DNA of 64,000 nt from contig CAVSIZ010000011.1 of the NCBI GenBank assembly GCA_963728125.1, positions 186,001-250,000 on the forward strand, read 5' to 3'. Shown in pieces: positions 1-7,312 of this stretch. The first letter of the stretch is position 1. The number at the start of each line of letters is the position of its first letter. The translations under genes and the position numbers were made by a program. Origin of the DNA: CAWDCV01 sp963728125 (GTDB lineage: Bacteria > Actinomycetota > Actinomycetes > CAWDCV01). Under the pieces are notes generated by a model. It had not been told where the DNA came from, ran no database searches, and saw only the letters and a program-made list of their open reading frames with translations.

Positions 1-51
1 GACGACGCCTTTCTGGAGCTCACCGGGCGCGCCATGGAGGAGGAAACATGA
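1..51 (+). CDS. ABC transporter ATP-binding protein, C-terminal end (partial)
   Basis: Only the last 16 codons are in the window, ending EEET and a TGA at 49-51. The stop overlaps the ATG of the permease at 48 by four bases, so the two genes are translationally coupled. The reading DDAFLELTGRAMEEE is typical of the extreme C-terminus of DrrA-type ATPases that pair with ABC-2 permeases. The assignment depends mainly on the neighbour, since no Walker or signature motif is visible here. Confidence 0.6.
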   Translation, partial: DDAFLELTGRAMEEET

Positions 52-782
52 GGGCATTCCGCACGCTGACAGCCACCGAACTCAGGCTGTTCCTTCGTGA
101 CCGAGGGACGCTGCTGTTCTCTTTTGCACTGCCGACGCTCGTATTGCTGCTGCTTGGCGCGATCCCCGCGCTGCGCGAGCCGACCGACTTCCTGGACGGA
201 CAGCGGTTCGTCGACTACTTCGTGCCGTCGCTGCTGGCGATGAGCGTTGCGCTGCTGGGTGTGCAGGTCCTGCCCACAGGCTTGGCGACGTACCGCGAGA
301 AGGGCATCCTGCGCCGGCTGTCCGCCACTCCCGCACGACCGATCACCCTGCTCGTGGCGCAACTCGTCATCAACATCGGCGCAGCGGTCGTGGCCACGGC
401 CGTGATGATCCTGGTGGCCCGATTCATCCTCGGCACGCCACTGCCCGCGCATCCGCTCGGCTTCATGGCGGCGTTCCTGCTGGGTACCTCGGCGGTGTTT
501 GCGGTGGGTCTCGTCATCGCAGCGATCGCTCCCCGCGCACGAACCGCCACCGGCATCGGCACGATCGCGTTCCTGCTCGTGATGTTCTTCGCCGGGGTCT
601 ACCTGCCGAAGTTCCTGCTTCCCGACGTCGTACTCCGCATCGGCGAGTACGTCCCGCCAGGTGTCACGGCGATGGACGACGCCTGGCATGGTGCCGGACC
701 GCAGCCACTGCAGCTGATCGCCATGGCAGCCGTTGCCGTGGGCGCGAGCCTCCTCGCGGCTAGGTTGTTCCGCTGGGAGTAG
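48..782 (+). CDS. ABC-2 type transporter permease
   Basis: A 244-residue integral membrane protein with about six hydrophobic segments. The first is near residues 22-40 and the last near 225-240. The segment YREKGILRRLSATPA, around residues 82-96, is the cytoplasmic motif shared by DrrB/ABC-2 export permeases. It would form the channel of a small-molecule or drug exporter with the ATPase whose end overlaps its start. Its stop overlaps the GTG of the following histidine kinase by one base. Exporter and two-component genes therefore form one operon, as is common for exporters controlled by a cell-envelope or drug-sensing kinase. The substrate cannot be inferred. Confidence 0.9.
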   Translation: MRAFRTLTATELRLFLRDRGTLLFSFALPTLVLLLLGAIPALREPTDFLDGQRFVDYFVPSLLAMSVALLGVQVLPTGLATYREKGILRRLSATPARPITLLVAQLVINIGAAVVATAVMILVARFILGTPLPAHPLGFMAAFLLGTSAVFAVGLVIAAIAPRARTATGIGTIAFLLVMFFAGVYLPKFLLPDVVLRIGEYVPPGVTAMDDAWHGAGPQPLQLIAMAAVAVGASLLAARLFRWE

Positions 783-2050
783 TGACAATGAGCGGACAGA
801 GCGACGAGCGGCTCGACGCCGCGGAGCAGCGATGGGGCTCGCTCGTCGAGACGGTCATCCCCTACGTCGGGCTGGCGATCGGGACGGCGCTGACCCCGTT
901 CATCATCGGCGCCACCGCATCGTTCTGGCTCCTCACCGGCGTCCTGGTCGCGCTCTCGGCGACCTGGTCCTACGTCTTCACGACGCGTTCACCGGCCCGC
1001 GCAGCGCAACCCCGCGCCGGCGCCGTCTATGTGGTCGGGCTGCTGGGACTGATGGCGGCGCTCGTGTTCCAGTCCCCCTTGTACGGCTTCCAGGCCATCG
1101 CCGGGTATCTCCATTCCGTGGCATACCTACGCGGTCGCTGGCGCGTCGTCGGCGTGGTGGTGACGGCGCTGCTGGTGGCGTACTGCCAGATCGGTGGCAG
1201 GTTCGTCACGACCGTCTCGACCGGAACCGTTCTCGGTCTGCTCGGGCTCACGGTGGTCAACGCGGCAATCGGCGGCGGCTTCACCTGGCTCGGGATGTCC
1301 CAGGCGGATCAGGGCGAGCGCCGTCGTCACATCATTGAGGAACTGAACGAGACGAACCGGCGGCTCGAGGAGACGCTCACGGAGAACGCCGAGCTGCAGG
1401 CCCAGCTTGTGGCCCAGGCGCGCGACACCGGCATCCAGGACGAGCGCGCCCGGATCGCGCGGGAGATCCACGACACGCTGGCGCAGGACCTCGCCGGGAT
1501 CGTCGCCCAGCTCGAGGCGGCGGCCACAGCGGAGGAGCACCCGGCGACAAGGCGACGGCACGTCGACACGGCGCGAGCACTCGCTCGGGAAGGTCTCACC
1601 GAGGCCCGACGCTCGCTGCACGCACTGACTCCGGGCCCGCTCCAGGGTGAACGCCTGCCGGACGCCATCGCCGACCTCGCGAAACGCTGGGCCGATGCCG
1701 CTGGCGTCGATGCGACGGTCGACACGACGGGCAGCCCGCGGCCACTACTCGCTGACCTCGAGGTGACGCTGTTCCGCGTCGCCCAGGAAGCCCTCGCCAA
1801 TGTCGCCAAGCACGCCGCGGCGACCAAGGTCGGTATCACCCTGTCGTACATGCCCGAGGAGGTCGTTCTGGACGTGCGTGACGACGGGGTCGGATTCATC
1901 CCGGACGAGCACCAGGCGGGGTACGGCCTGCTGGCCATGCGGCAACGATTGGCGCGGGTTTCTGGGCGCCTCGAGGTCGAGACCACGCGGCACGAGGGCA
2001 CCGCGGTGAGCGCGAGCGTTCCTGCCCTCGGCCCGGAGCCGGCGCCGTGA
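782..2050 (+). CDS. NarL-family sensor histidine kinase
   Basis: A 422-residue membrane kinase. Residues 25-170 hold about five transmembrane segments with short loops and no large sensor domain, so it probably senses within the membrane. A coiled coil runs over residues 180-215. The dimerisation/H-box REIHDTLAQDLAGI follows, with the phosphorylated His at about residue 230 (HisKA_3 type). The ATP-binding domain shows the N-box AQEALANVAKHA and the G1 box DDGVGF. The GTG at 782 overlaps the permease stop; an ATG at 788 is an equally possible start. It should phosphorylate the response regulator encoded immediately downstream with a 4-base overlap. Confidence 0.93.
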   Translation: MTMSGQSDERLDAAEQRWGSLVETVIPYVGLAIGTALTPFIIGATASFWLLTGVLVALSATWSYVFTTRSPARAAQPRAGAVYVVGLLGLMAALVFQSPLYGFQAIAGYLHSVAYLRGRWRVVGVVVTALLVAYCQIGGRFVTTVSTGTVLGLLGLTVVNAAIGGGFTWLGMSQADQGERRRHIIEELNETNRRLEETLTENAELQAQLVAQARDTGIQDERARIAREIHDTLAQDLAGIVAQLEAAATAEEHPATRRRHVDTARALAREGLTEARRSLHALTPGPLQGERLPDAIADLAKRWADAAGVDATVDTTGSPRPLLADLEVTLFRVAQEALANVAKHAAATKVGITLSYMPEEVVLDVRDDGVGFIPDEHQAGYGLLAMRQRLARVSGRLEVETTRHEGTAVSASVPALGPEPAP

Positions 2051-2688
2051 TCCGCGTCCTGGTCGTCGACGACCATCCCGTCGTGCGCGACGGGTTGTGT
2101 GGCGTGCTCGCTGGCGAGGAGGACATCGAAGTTGTCGGCGAGGCGGCGAACGGTGCCGAGGCCGTGGCGTACTTGAATCAGCTGGCGCGGCTCGACAGAG
2201 TCGACAGAGTCGACGTTGTCCTCATGGACCTGCGGATGCCGAGCATGGGCGGCGTGGAAGCAATCCGCGAGCTGCGCCAGATCGACCCGGCGATCCGGAT
2301 CCTGGTGCTCACTACGTTCGACGCCGACCGTGATGTGCTGCCGGCGATCGAGGCCGGCGCCACCGGCTACCTGCTCAAGGACACGCCGGGCGAAGATCTG
2401 GTGCGCGCCATCCGCGCGGCGCATCGCGGCGAGGCCGTTCTGTCGCCGGCGGTTGCCGGTCGCCTGATGCGCCGTACCCACGCTCCTACGGACGATTCGC
2501 TGACCGAGCGGGAGCTCGACGTGCTCAGACTCGTCGCGTCGGGCGCGACCAACCGCGAGATCGCCAAGCAGCTATTCATCAGCGAGACGACCGTCAAGAC
2601 ACACCTGCTGCACCTCTACGTCAAGCTCGCGGTACGCGACCGCGCGTCGGCCGTCGCGGCAGGCTACTCGCGCGGCTTACTGCTCTAG
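2047..2688 (+). CDS. LuxR/NarL-family response regulator
   Basis: 213 residues. The receiver domain (1-120) has the acidic pair D8-D9, the phospho-acceptor D61 in LMDLRMP and a lysine in LLKDT. A C-terminal GerE-type helix-turn-helix begins at LTERELDVLRLVASG and includes TNREIAKQLFISETTVKTH. The GTG start at 2047 overlaps the kinase stop in GTGA. A 9-base tandem repeat at 2192-2214 encodes LDRVDRVD just before the phosphorylation site and makes this loop longer than usual. It probably controls the upstream exporter operon. Its stop overlaps the convergent DUF4446 gene by four bases. Confidence 0.94.
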   Translation: MIRVLVVDDHPVVRDGLCGVLAGEEDIEVVGEAANGAEAVAYLNQLARLDRVDRVDVVLMDLRMPSMGGVEAIRELRQIDPAIRILVLTTFDADRDVLPAIEAGATGYLLKDTPGEDLVRAIRAAHRGEAVLSPAVAGRLMRRTHAPTDDSLTERELDVLRLVASGATNREIAKQLFISETTVKTHLLHLYVKLAVRDRASAVAAGYSRGLLL

Positions 2689-3179
2689 GGGCGGTACGCC
2701 ACCGCATGGCGCAGCGCGTACGACACCGCCTGCTGCTCCTCGGGAGACAGCGACTGACCGCTGCGACCGTCCTTGACGCCCTTGGCGTACAGCCGCGTCT
2801 CCGCCCGCCCATTGATCGCCGACAGCACCAGGCCGTCGCCGAGGTCATCGAGCAGCGCGGCGGAGAAGGACAGCCGCCCGTTCTGATCGCCGAACGCGTC
2901 GTAGCGGACGACGGACACGTGCTGCAGCGCCTCGGCAAGTTCGGCGCGGGTGGACACGATGTCGTCCCGTACCCCGGCTACGTCGGCGCGCAGCCGCTCG
3001 ACCTCGGCGACCTTGCGTGCCACGACCGCGACGAACGACTGGGGTTGGTCGTACCCGCCCTGCAGCACCGAGTAGTCACGGCGCAGTCGGCGCAGTCGCC
3101 AGTGCGCAAGGAGCGAGAGCAGTAACGCCAGCACTCCGCAGCCGCCGAGAAGCCAGCTGGCCAGCTCCGCGCTGCTCAC
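2685..3179 (-). CDS. DUF4446 family membrane-anchored protein
   Basis: 164 residues. One N-terminal transmembrane helix (about residues 8-25) is followed by a short basic stretch, a coiled-coil region (50-85) and the conserved DUF4446 core. The core includes VRYDAFGDQNGRLSFS, ALLDDLGDGLVLSAINGR and ETRLYAKGV. The family is common in Actinobacteria and Firmicutes and has no established function. It is convergent with the response regulator and divergent from larC, with a strong palindrome (3201-3256) between it and larC. It is probably monocistronic. Confidence 0.88.
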   Translation of the reverse strand: MSSAELASWLLGGCGVLALLLSLLAHWRLRRLRRDYSVLQGGYDQPQSFVAVVARKVAEVERLRADVAGVRDDIVSTRAELAEALQHVSVVRYDAFGDQNGRLSFSAALLDDLGDGLVLSAINGRAETRLYAKGVKDGRSGQSLSPEEQQAVSYALRHAVAYRP

Positions 3180-3200
3180 GCGGGCAGACTAGCCGCCCCC

Positions 3201-3256
3201 GATCTCGTGTCAGAGGTTGGCGCGGCCATAGCCGCGCGACGTTCTGACACGAGATC
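3201..3256. repeat. Perfect 14-bp inverted repeat enclosing a second hairpin
   Basis: GATCTCGTGTCAGA at 3201-3214 is repeated exactly in inverted orientation at 3243-3256. Between them CGCGGC and GCCGCG (3221-3236) form an inner hairpin with loop CATA. It lies in the divergent gap between the DUF4446 gene and larC, so it is not a simple shared terminator. It may be a protein-binding site or one of the dispersed palindromes of this genome. Confidence 0.8.
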
Positions 3257-3281
3257 AGGGGGGTCGCATAGGGTCGCCGCC

Positions 3282-4478
3282 ATGGAGCGGCTCGCCTGGT
3301 TCCAGTGTCTCGCCGGCGCCAGCGGTGACATGTGGCTCGGTGCACTGCTCGATGCGGGCGCTCCACTCGACGCGGTGCAGTCGGCCGTGGACGCGGTCGG
3401 CGTCGAACGAATCGAGGTGCGGGCGGAGCCGGTCACCCGGCAGGGCCTGGCGGCGATGCACGTCGACGTCCGAACCGAGCGCACGCCGGTGGTGCGAACC
3501 TGGGCCAACATCCGCACGATGCTCGAGGGCGCCGATCTGCCGGACCCGGTCAAGACGCTGGCGCTCGACGTCTTCTCCCGGCTGGCCCGGGCCGAGGCAC
3601 GTGCACACCGGATCGAGCCAGAGCAGGTGCATTTCCACGAGGTCGGCGCCCTTGATGCGATCGCCGACGTCGTTGGCAGCGCCGCTGCGCTGCACGCCCT
3701 CGGGGTAACCCGCACGGTCGCCACGGCCGTGGCCGTCGGGCAGGGCATGACGCGCAGCGAGCACGGGTTGCTGCCCATCCCCGGCCCGGCCGTGCTGGAG
3801 CTGCTGTCCGACGTGGGTGCGCCGATGTACTCCGGTGACGTGCCGTACGAGCTGTGCACGCCCACCGGCGCGGCGCTGCTCGCGGCCACGGTGACGAGCT
3901 GGGGCGGGATGCCGCCGATGCGCATCACGTCGACAGGATCCGGGGCCGGACACCGCGACCTCGACGAGTTGCCCAATCTGCTGCGCGTCGTGCTGGGTGA
4001 GCCCGTCGTTGCTCGTGAGGCGCCGCCTTCCGACGCACCAATCGTGCTCGAGACCAACGTGGACGACCTCGACCCGCGCCTGTGGCCCGGCATCCTCGCC
4101 CGCTTGATCGAGGCCGGTGCATCGGACGCGTGGCTGACGCCGATCCTGATGAAGAAGGGCCGACCTGCCCACACCCTGTCGGTGCTCGTTCCCAGCGTGC
4201 TCACGACGGACGTCCGCCGCGTCGTGTTCACCGAGACGTCGGCAATTGGGCTGCGTGAGTACGCCGTCGAGAAGCACGCGCTCGACCGCGAGGAACGCGT
4301 CGTCGACGTGGACGGTCAGCAGATCTGCGTCAAGATCGCGCTGCTCGACGGCGTGGTCGTCAACGCGCAGCCGGAGTACGAGGACGTCGTGGCCGCTGCC
4401 GGCCGGCTCGGGCGGCCGGTCAAACTCGTGCTGGCCGCGGCGACCGCCGCTGCGAACACGCCGTGGCTCAGCGGGTGA
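3282..4478 (+). CDS. larC: LarC-type nickel insertion protein (nickel pincer cofactor)
   Basis: 398 residues from the ATG at 3282; open frame also exists upstream, but family homology begins at this Met with WFQCLAGASGDMWLGALLDAG. LarC inserts nickel, using CTP, into the pyridinium-dithiocarboxylate mononucleotide made by LarB and LarE, giving the pincer cofactor of lactate racemase LarA and relatives. HFHEVGALDAIADV near residues 115-130 is the conserved metal-site segment, and ETNVDDLDPRL opens the C-terminal domain. In some species larC is split; here it is one frame. No larA, larB or larE is nearby, so the client enzyme must be elsewhere. The 3' end overlaps the convergent GT87 gene by 11 bases. 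Confidence 0.92.
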   Translation: MERLAWFQCLAGASGDMWLGALLDAGAPLDAVQSAVDAVGVERIEVRAEPVTRQGLAAMHVDVRTERTPVVRTWANIRTMLEGADLPDPVKTLALDVFSRLARAEARAHRIEPEQVHFHEVGALDAIADVVGSAAALHALGVTRTVATAVAVGQGMTRSEHGLLPIPGPAVLELLSDVGAPMYSGDVPYELCTPTGAALLAATVTSWGGMPPMRITSTGSGAGHRDLDELPNLLRVVLGEPVVAREAPPSDAPIVLETNVDDLDPRLWPGILARLIEAGASDAWLTPILMKKGRPAHTLSVLVPSVLTTDVRRVVFTETSAIGLREYAVEKHALDREERVVDVDGQQICVKIALLDGVVVNAQPEYEDVVAAAGRLGRPVKLVLAAATAAANTPWLSG

Positions 4479-5754
4479 CCTCGACCCGACGATCGGCATC
4501 GCGGCGCGCGACCCAGAGCAGCACGAACACGCAGGCGATGGCCGCCAGGCCGTACCCCTGCTGAAGGAACCGCGCGAACCAGCCGGGACCGGTGTTGGAC
4601 GTCAGCATCGCCGTTCCGTACCAGGGGATCCGCAGCACGAACCAGACCCATAGGCCAGCGGCCATCACTACCCGGCGCCGATCGCGACCGTCACCGACGA
4701 TGACGGCAAGCACCAGCGGCATCCACGCCAGGTGGTGGATCCACGCAACCGGACTGAGCAGGCAGGACAGCAGCCCCACGATCGTGATCGCCGCGAGCTC
4801 GTTGCCCGCCCGGCTCGCAGAGAGAGCGCAGCGGAAGCCGATTGCCGCCATCGCCGCGGCGAGCAGCAGCCACAGCCACGTCTGCGGCATCGAGAGGTGC
4901 AGAAGCATGCCGCGGATGGACTGGTTCGATGTGCCCCGGTTCGTGCCGAGCCGATCGGTGTCGATCAGGGCGTCGAACCAGAACGCCGCGGAGTCGCCGG
5001 GCACCACGAGGAACGTGATCACCGTGAGCAGCGCGGCAGTGCCGGCGGCAACCATGGCAGCACGCCAGCGGCGGCGCAGCGCGAGGTAGACGACGAAGAC
5101 GCCGGGCGTGAGCTTCACGGCGGTCGCCAGCCCGACCAGCATCCCGGGTGGCCCCCACCACCGGGGCCGGCGGTGTTGACCGACCACGAGATCGGCGAGG
5201 ACGACGGCGACGAGGAACAGGCCGACCTGTCCGAAGCGCACCTGGTCGCGGATGGGCAACAGCCACAGCATCGCGCCGGTGAGCACGCCATGGGCCGTTG
5301 GCTGCCACCTTCCGAACCGCTGGAGCAGCGGCTGGAACGCGACGTGGACCACCCAGGCGAGCATGACGACGACGGCGATGCTCCACAGCAGCTGGGCGAG
5401 GCCAAGCGGAAGGGCGGCGAGCGGCACCGAGAGCACGGCGGAGAACGGCGGGTATGTGAAGGGGAGCAACTGCGGTATGGCGGTCAGGTGCTCGTAGACC
5501 GGGCGCCCGATGAGGACGGAGATGCCGGCGTCACGGTAGACCTCGAGGTCGACGACGCGATGCTGGGGCGCGGTCACCAGCAGATGCGTCACGAGGAGCG
5601 GGAGCGCGGAGACGACAACCGCGAGGACGCCAAGGACAACCGGCAGTCTCGAGAAGTCGCGTGGCCGTGGGCGCGTGGCGGGCGACGTGCCGACGGAGGC
5701 GGCCGACGGTTGGCTCGTCACGGGCGGCACTAGCTCATTGTTGCCAGGTTGCAC
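4468..5754 (-). CDS. GT87 family polyprenol-phosphate-mannose-type glycosyltransferase
   Basis: 428 residues with around ten transmembrane helices after a disordered N-terminus (1-35). The first extracytoplasmic loop holds VVDLEVYRDAG (D69, E71), which matches the acidic loop of GT87/DUF2029 enzymes. FTYPPF follows near residue 112. In mycobacteria and relatives such proteins add alpha-1,2-mannose to lipomannan or lipoarabinomannan from polyprenyl-phosphate mannose on the outer face of the membrane. The acceptor here is not known. It is probably monocistronic: the next minus-strand gene upstream starts 772 bases away. Confidence 0.85.
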   Translation of the reverse strand: MQPGNNELVPPVTSQPSAASVGTSPATRPRPRDFSRLPVVLGVLAVVVSALPLLVTHLLVTAPQHRVVDLEVYRDAGISVLIGRPVYEHLTAIPQLLPFTYPPFSAVLSVPLAALPLGLAQLLWSIAVVVMLAWVVHVAFQPLLQRFGRWQPTAHGVLTGAMLWLLPIRDQVRFGQVGLFLVAVVLADLVVGQHRRPRWWGPPGMLVGLATAVKLTPGVFVVYLALRRRWRAAMVAAGTAALLTVITFLVVPGDSAAFWFDALIDTDRLGTNRGTSNQSIRGMLLHLSMPQTWLWLLLAAAMAAIGFRCALSASRAGNELAAITIVGLLSCLLSPVAWIHHLAWMPLVLAVIVGDGRDRRRVVMAAGLWVWFVLRIPWYGTAMLTSNTGPGWFARFLQQGYGLAAIACVFVLLWVARRDADRRVEVTR

Positions 5755-5788
5755 GCGGCGTACACGGCCCGGCGGGGGATCGGTGAGG

Positions 5789-6526
5789 TCACGATGTCGT
5801 TTCTCGCCGCCTTCGGACGATGACGACGAGGGACACCGAGACGAACGTGAGTAGGTAGAACGCCATCCCGAACCAGAGTGAGAACACGGTCGACCAGAAC
5901 GGTCCGTCGTCGACGAGGCCGAGCGGAAACACGATCAGGACAATGACGATCTGCAGCAGGATCACCGTCATTACGGCGAACATGCCGATGAGCCAGGCAC
6001 TTATCGGCGCGGTATCTCGTTGACGAATTCGCCGAAGCACCTCTGGCCGCACCGCCCAGCCTGCGCCGCGTCGGCGCTGCCACTCGGCGCGCAGGGCCTC
6101 CATCTCGGTATCGAGCGACAGCCTCCGCGCCGGCAGGTCGCGATCGTTGACATTGGGCAGGATGGTGTCCCGGCCAGTCTCGTCGTAGAGGACAACGACG
6201 TACATGGGACCCGTTCCGGGGTGAATCTCGCTCCGGATGTCCTGGATCTGCGGCCACGAGAACCGCCGCGTCCCGAGCAGTCCTCGGGCAATGATCCCGT
6301 CATCCGTCGTTGTGGTCCCGAGCGTGCGCACTCGCCAGATCAGCAGCCCGAAGAACAGCGCGATCGCCCAGGCGATCCACCGCAGCGCTCCACCACCCGC
6401 GATGATCCCCGCCACGAAGAACAACGGAACGGCGAGCGTCATCCCGCCGCATACCGTCCAGAAGGTGGAGGGCGGCAGCCCGTACCTGGCGGCGGGTCGC
6501 CGGATCGATGCAGTCACGCGTCCCAT
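5789..6526 (-). CDS. Membrane protein with bacterial PH-like domain
   Basis: 245 residues. Two hydrophobic segments (about 20-65) precede a soluble stretch beginning TTTTDDGIIARGLLGTRRFSWPQIQDI, which resembles the bPH domains of small actinobacterial membrane proteins. Two more hydrophobic helices lie at about 175-235. No catalytic motif is visible. It lies 34 bases upstream of the GT87 gene on the same strand and may be cotranscribed with it. The function is unknown. Confidence 0.7.
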   Translation of the reverse strand: MGRVTASIRRPAARYGLPPSTFWTVCGGMTLAVPLFFVAGIIAGGGALRWIAWAIALFFGLLIWRVRTLGTTTTDDGIIARGLLGTRRFSWPQIQDIRSEIHPGTGPMYVVVLYDETGRDTILPNVNDRDLPARRLSLDTEMEALRAEWQRRRGAGWAVRPEVLRRIRQRDTAPISAWLIGMFAVMTVILLQIVIVLIVFPLGLVDDGPFWSTVFSLWFGMAFYLLTFVSVSLVVIVRRRRETTS

Positions 6527-6560
6527 GGTCCGCGCGAGCGACCATGGCTGCCAGCATCAC

Positions 6561-6995
6561 TTAGAGCAGTGACTGAACAGCCGACAGGTCGGAAGGGTCG
6601 ATCCGGCGGATACCTGGTGCATGGTCGAAGCCACGATCAGCTGTCAGCACGGTATCGACCCCATGCATCAGGCAGGTGGCGACGTGAATGCGGTCGTTCG
6701 CGCCGAGAGTCGACGCCGTGATCGCAAAGGCGGCAGCGACGATGTCGTCCGTTACGGCGAGGACCGGCCGCATGAGCGTGAAGGCGGCCTGTGCGACGCC
6801 TTCTAGTCCGGCTACTCGGCCGCTCAGCTCCAAGTGCCAGAGCTCCTCGATGACGGCCGTAGAGGTAACGGCTGCGATCGTGCCGGCGGCAAGCGCCTCG
6901 ATGACGATCGAGGAGCCCTCCTGGTAGGGCGAGTCGGACGCGGCGTAGATGAAGACGTTCGTATCGAGAAAGAGCAGCGACGACGGACTGGTCAC
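6561..6995 (-). CDS. vapC: PIN-domain toxin, VapC family
   Basis: 144 residues. The four acidic residues of the PIN nuclease site are present: D11 in LFLDTNVFIY, E50/E51 in AVIEELWHLE, D101 in GANDRIHVA and D120 in TADRGFD. VapC toxins cleave tRNA or rRNA with magnesium and are held inactive by their antitoxin. The gene follows the antitoxin with a 4-base overlap, the usual order. It should be an active toxin since all metal ligands are kept. Confidence 0.92.
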   Translation of the reverse strand: MTSPSSLLFLDTNVFIYAASDSPYQEGSSIVIEALAAGTIAAVTSTAVIEELWHLELSGRVAGLEGVAQAAFTLMRPVLAVTDDIVAAAFAITASTLGANDRIHVATCLMHGVDTVLTADRGFDHAPGIRRIDPSDLSAVQSLL

Positions 6996-7246
6996 GCCGG
7001 GACGTCGAAGCGATCGTCGAGTGTTCGATCCAACTCGTCGGGAGGAAGGAACGGCACCCGCCGATCGAGGAGCGTCCGCGCGGCTGCCCGCCGCGTCGCA
7101 GCATCGCTGGCCTCAGGGAAGGCGTCGTCAATCGCTTCCCGAATCAGCGACGTCACTGCTGTCCCACGGGCACGCGCCAGCATGGTCAATCGACGCCGCT
7201 GCTCCGGCGTGACCAGTATCTGCAAACGTTCCATGGGTGCGGCCAT
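6992..7246 (-). CDS. vapB: Ribbon-helix-helix antitoxin, VapB-like
   Basis: About 84 residues from the ATG at 7246. A GTG at 7252 and an ATG at 7234 (MERLQILVTPEQRRRL) are alternatives. The N-terminal ILVTPEQRRRLTMLARARGTAVTSLIREAIDDAF is a ribbon-helix-helix DNA-binding fold. The C-terminal arm, about residues 48-84, would wrap and block the toxin. Its stop overlaps the toxin start. The region just upstream carries two TGTGTA repeats that could be part of an autoregulatory operator. Confidence 0.85.
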   Translation of the reverse strand: MAAPMERLQILVTPEQRRRLTMLARARGTAVTSLIREAIDDAFPEASDAATRRAAARTLLDRRVPFLPPDELDRTLDDRFDVPA

Positions 7247-7312
7247 ACACACAGCCTACACACTCCAGTGCGACGTGACGAAGCGAGCGGGGCGGGCGCC
7301 TAGCCTGAGCGG
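7247..7312. promoter_or_regulatory. Divergent promoter region between vapBC and the sulfatase-like membrane gene
   Basis: A 66-base gap between divergent starts. On the minus strand TGTGTAG and TGTGTGTA lie 5-15 bases before the antitoxin start and are the only repeated sequence in the gap. They could be part of an operator for the antitoxin or of a -10 region. No clear -35 can be assigned. Confidence 0.35.
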
